DNA from: Dyadobacter sp.
GTDB taxonomy: Bacteria > Bacteroidota > Bacteroidia > Cytophagales > Spirosomataceae
DNA length: 64,000 bases
Direction of reading: 5' to 3'
NCBI RefSeq assembly: GCF_017744695.1
Contig: NZ_JAGIAS010000002.1
Span: 62,001 to 126,000, forward strand
Below are positions 63,111-64,000 of the stretch, in pieces. Position 1 is the first letter of the stretch. Every line of letters begins with the position of its first letter. The notes beneath the pieces were generated by a model, which was not told the DNA's origin, ran no database searches, and saw nothing but the letters and a program-made list of their open reading frames with translations. The position numbers and the translations under genes were made by a program.

Positions 63111-63335
63111 ATGAACATACTAACCTTTCTCGGCCTTGGGCAAATCGAATTGATGCTGATCTCCGCTATGCTGCTTCCGATGCTGCTGACGCTTTGGGCA
63201 TTGATCGACGCTATCCGCAGCGAATTTGTAAAAGATGTGAATAAGATAGTCTGGATTCTGGTAATTCTTTGCGTACCCCTTGCCGGCGGGATTTTGTATT
63301 TTATTTTTGCCCGCAAACAGAAACTAACGGCATAA
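63111..63335 (+). CDS. PLDc_N-type small membrane protein
   Basis: A 74-residue protein from the ATG at 63111 (MNILTFLGLGQIELMLISAM). Two membrane helices and the family pattern LIDAIRSEFVKDVNKIVWIL, then VPLAGGILYFIFARK. The PLDc_N domain is otherwise the membrane part of cardiolipin synthases; alone it has no known role. Confidence 0.7.
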   Translation: MNILTFLGLGQIELMLISAMLLPMLLTLWALIDAIRSEFVKDVNKIVWILVILCVPLAGGILYFIFARKQKLTA

Positions 63336-63365
63336 ATAAAGCCGGATTATTGATAACCCTGGTTC

Positions 63366-64000
63366 TTACAACGGCCGGGTATAACCTTGTGCCTTTTGCT
63401 TTTCTAAAAGCGCTTTGAGCTCCTTTGCAATTTCAGGTTGCTTTTCAAACAGATTCGTTGTTTCCGACGGATCGTTTTCAATATTGTAGAGCTGTCCCTC
63501 CGGGTCTGAAGCCTCGCCTTTCGATGACCACCCGCCGCTTCCTTTACCATCTATGAATTTCCATTGGCCGCGGCGGATGGCAAACATGCCGTCGATCGAA
63601 TGATGAATGACGCTTGGCCTCACAGGCGCACGATCGCCCGCACTACGCAACAGGTGGGCGAAGCTGAAACTGTCCTGTCCGGCATTCCGGCCGAGCTTTT
63701 GGCCGGTAATGGACGCCAGCGTGGCCATTAAGTCTGTAAGGCAAATGGTCTGAGCGCTTTTTCCACCTTTTTTCACGACAGCAGGCCAGCGCAGAATGAA
63801 CGGAACGCGATGGCCACCTTCCCAGATGTCCGATTTTTCGCCCCGGTAAATGTAATTGGCGCGGTGGGCCGGGTAGGTTTCCTGATCACCGGGTTTCCAA
63901 TCGGCACCGTTGTCGGAAGTGAAAATAACCAGCGTATTGTTTGCAATACCCAGGCTGTCGAGCAAATGCATCACCGTGCCTACGACGGCATCGGTGTGGT
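63366..64000 (-). CDS. sulfatase, C-terminal part, cut by window edge
   Basis: The frame is open past the edge; the visible part, about 211 residues, begins HTDAVVGTVMHLLDSLG. Sulfatase blocks SDNGADWKP, IYRGEKSDIWEGGHRVPFIL and AIRRGQWKFIDGKGSGGWSS identify an S1-family sulfatase. The signature with the formylglycine residue is outside the window. It is separate from the sulfatase at 14736 and lacks a visible SusCD partner. Confidence 0.85.
   Translation of the reverse strand, partial: HTDAVVGTVMHLLDSLGIANNTLVIFTSDNGADWKPGDQETYPAHRANYIYRGEKSDIWEGGHRVPFILRWPAVVKKGGKSAQTICLTDLMATLASITGQKLGRNAGQDSFSFAHLLRSAGDRAPVRPSVIHHSIDGMFAIRRGQWKFIDGKGSGGWSSKGEASDPEGQLYNIENDPSETTNLFEKQPEIAKELKALLEKQKAQGYTRPL

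Overview
The window looks like chromosome of a Bacteroidota bacterium of the order Cytophagales, most like Dyadobacter or a close relative. The signs are two SusC/SusD pairs, -7 elements of the form TAnnTTTG instead of sigma70 boxes, a CzcA fused to its outer-membrane channel, a LytS/LytTR pair, several sulfatase-superfamily proteins, intergenic palindromic repeats, and start codons without Shine-Dalgarno sequences. The genus is an inference. I saw no tRNA, rRNA, phage, transposase or CRISPR array.

Left part (1-21 kb). A MutS-family protein cut by the window edge is followed by a small membrane protein, a TPR protein, a multi-PAS/GAF protein with a histidine-kinase dimerisation helix but no ATPase domain, a metallophosphoesterase lipoprotein with a small outer-membrane protein, and a heavy-metal efflux operon (small secreted protein, CzcA-CzcC fusion, CzcB). 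Then come an arylsulfatase, a hypothetical protein, a PIN-domain toxin-antitoxin pair, and a TonB receptor with a DUF4397 lipoprotein.

Middle (22-36 kb). A cluster of TlpA-like thioredoxin, stand-alone DsbD N-terminal domain and di-haem peroxidase precedes a TetR-controlled RND multidrug pump (tetR-tolC-MFP-RND). An AraC regulator, a zinc-less alcohol dehydrogenase and a LytS/LytTR two-component pair follow. An identical-spacing motif, GTCTA-N9-TAGAY, occurs in three intergenic regions around the arylsulfatase, the TonB receptor and the TlpA cluster, and suggests a shared regulon.

Sugar-acid region (36-57.8 kb). This is the most interesting part. It holds two SusC/SusD pairs, three enolase-superfamily dehydratases that all carry twin-arginine signals, a LacI regulator, a PQQ-dependent dehydrogenase with an inserted cytochrome c domain, 2-dehydro-3-deoxygalactonokinase, a KDPG/KDPGal aldolase, an MFS acid-sugar transporter and an acetyltransferase. 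Together they look like a De Ley-Doudoroff galactonate-type pathway whose oxidation and dehydration steps have moved outside the inner membrane. The product, a 2-keto-3-deoxy acid, would be imported by the MFS carrier, phosphorylated and cleaved. Two strange short-period arrays lie in this region: a decamer array in opposite orientations between lacI and the second dehydratase, and a heptamer array between the second susC and susD.

Right end (57.8-64 kb). Here are a HigBA-type module whose toxin gene is broken by one base in an A6 tract, an LtaS-like membrane phosphotransferase, a SpoIIAA-like protein, a divergent HxlR/SDR pair with a visible operator and two promoters, a DoxX-like protein, a PLDc_N small protein, and a sulfatase cut by the right edge.
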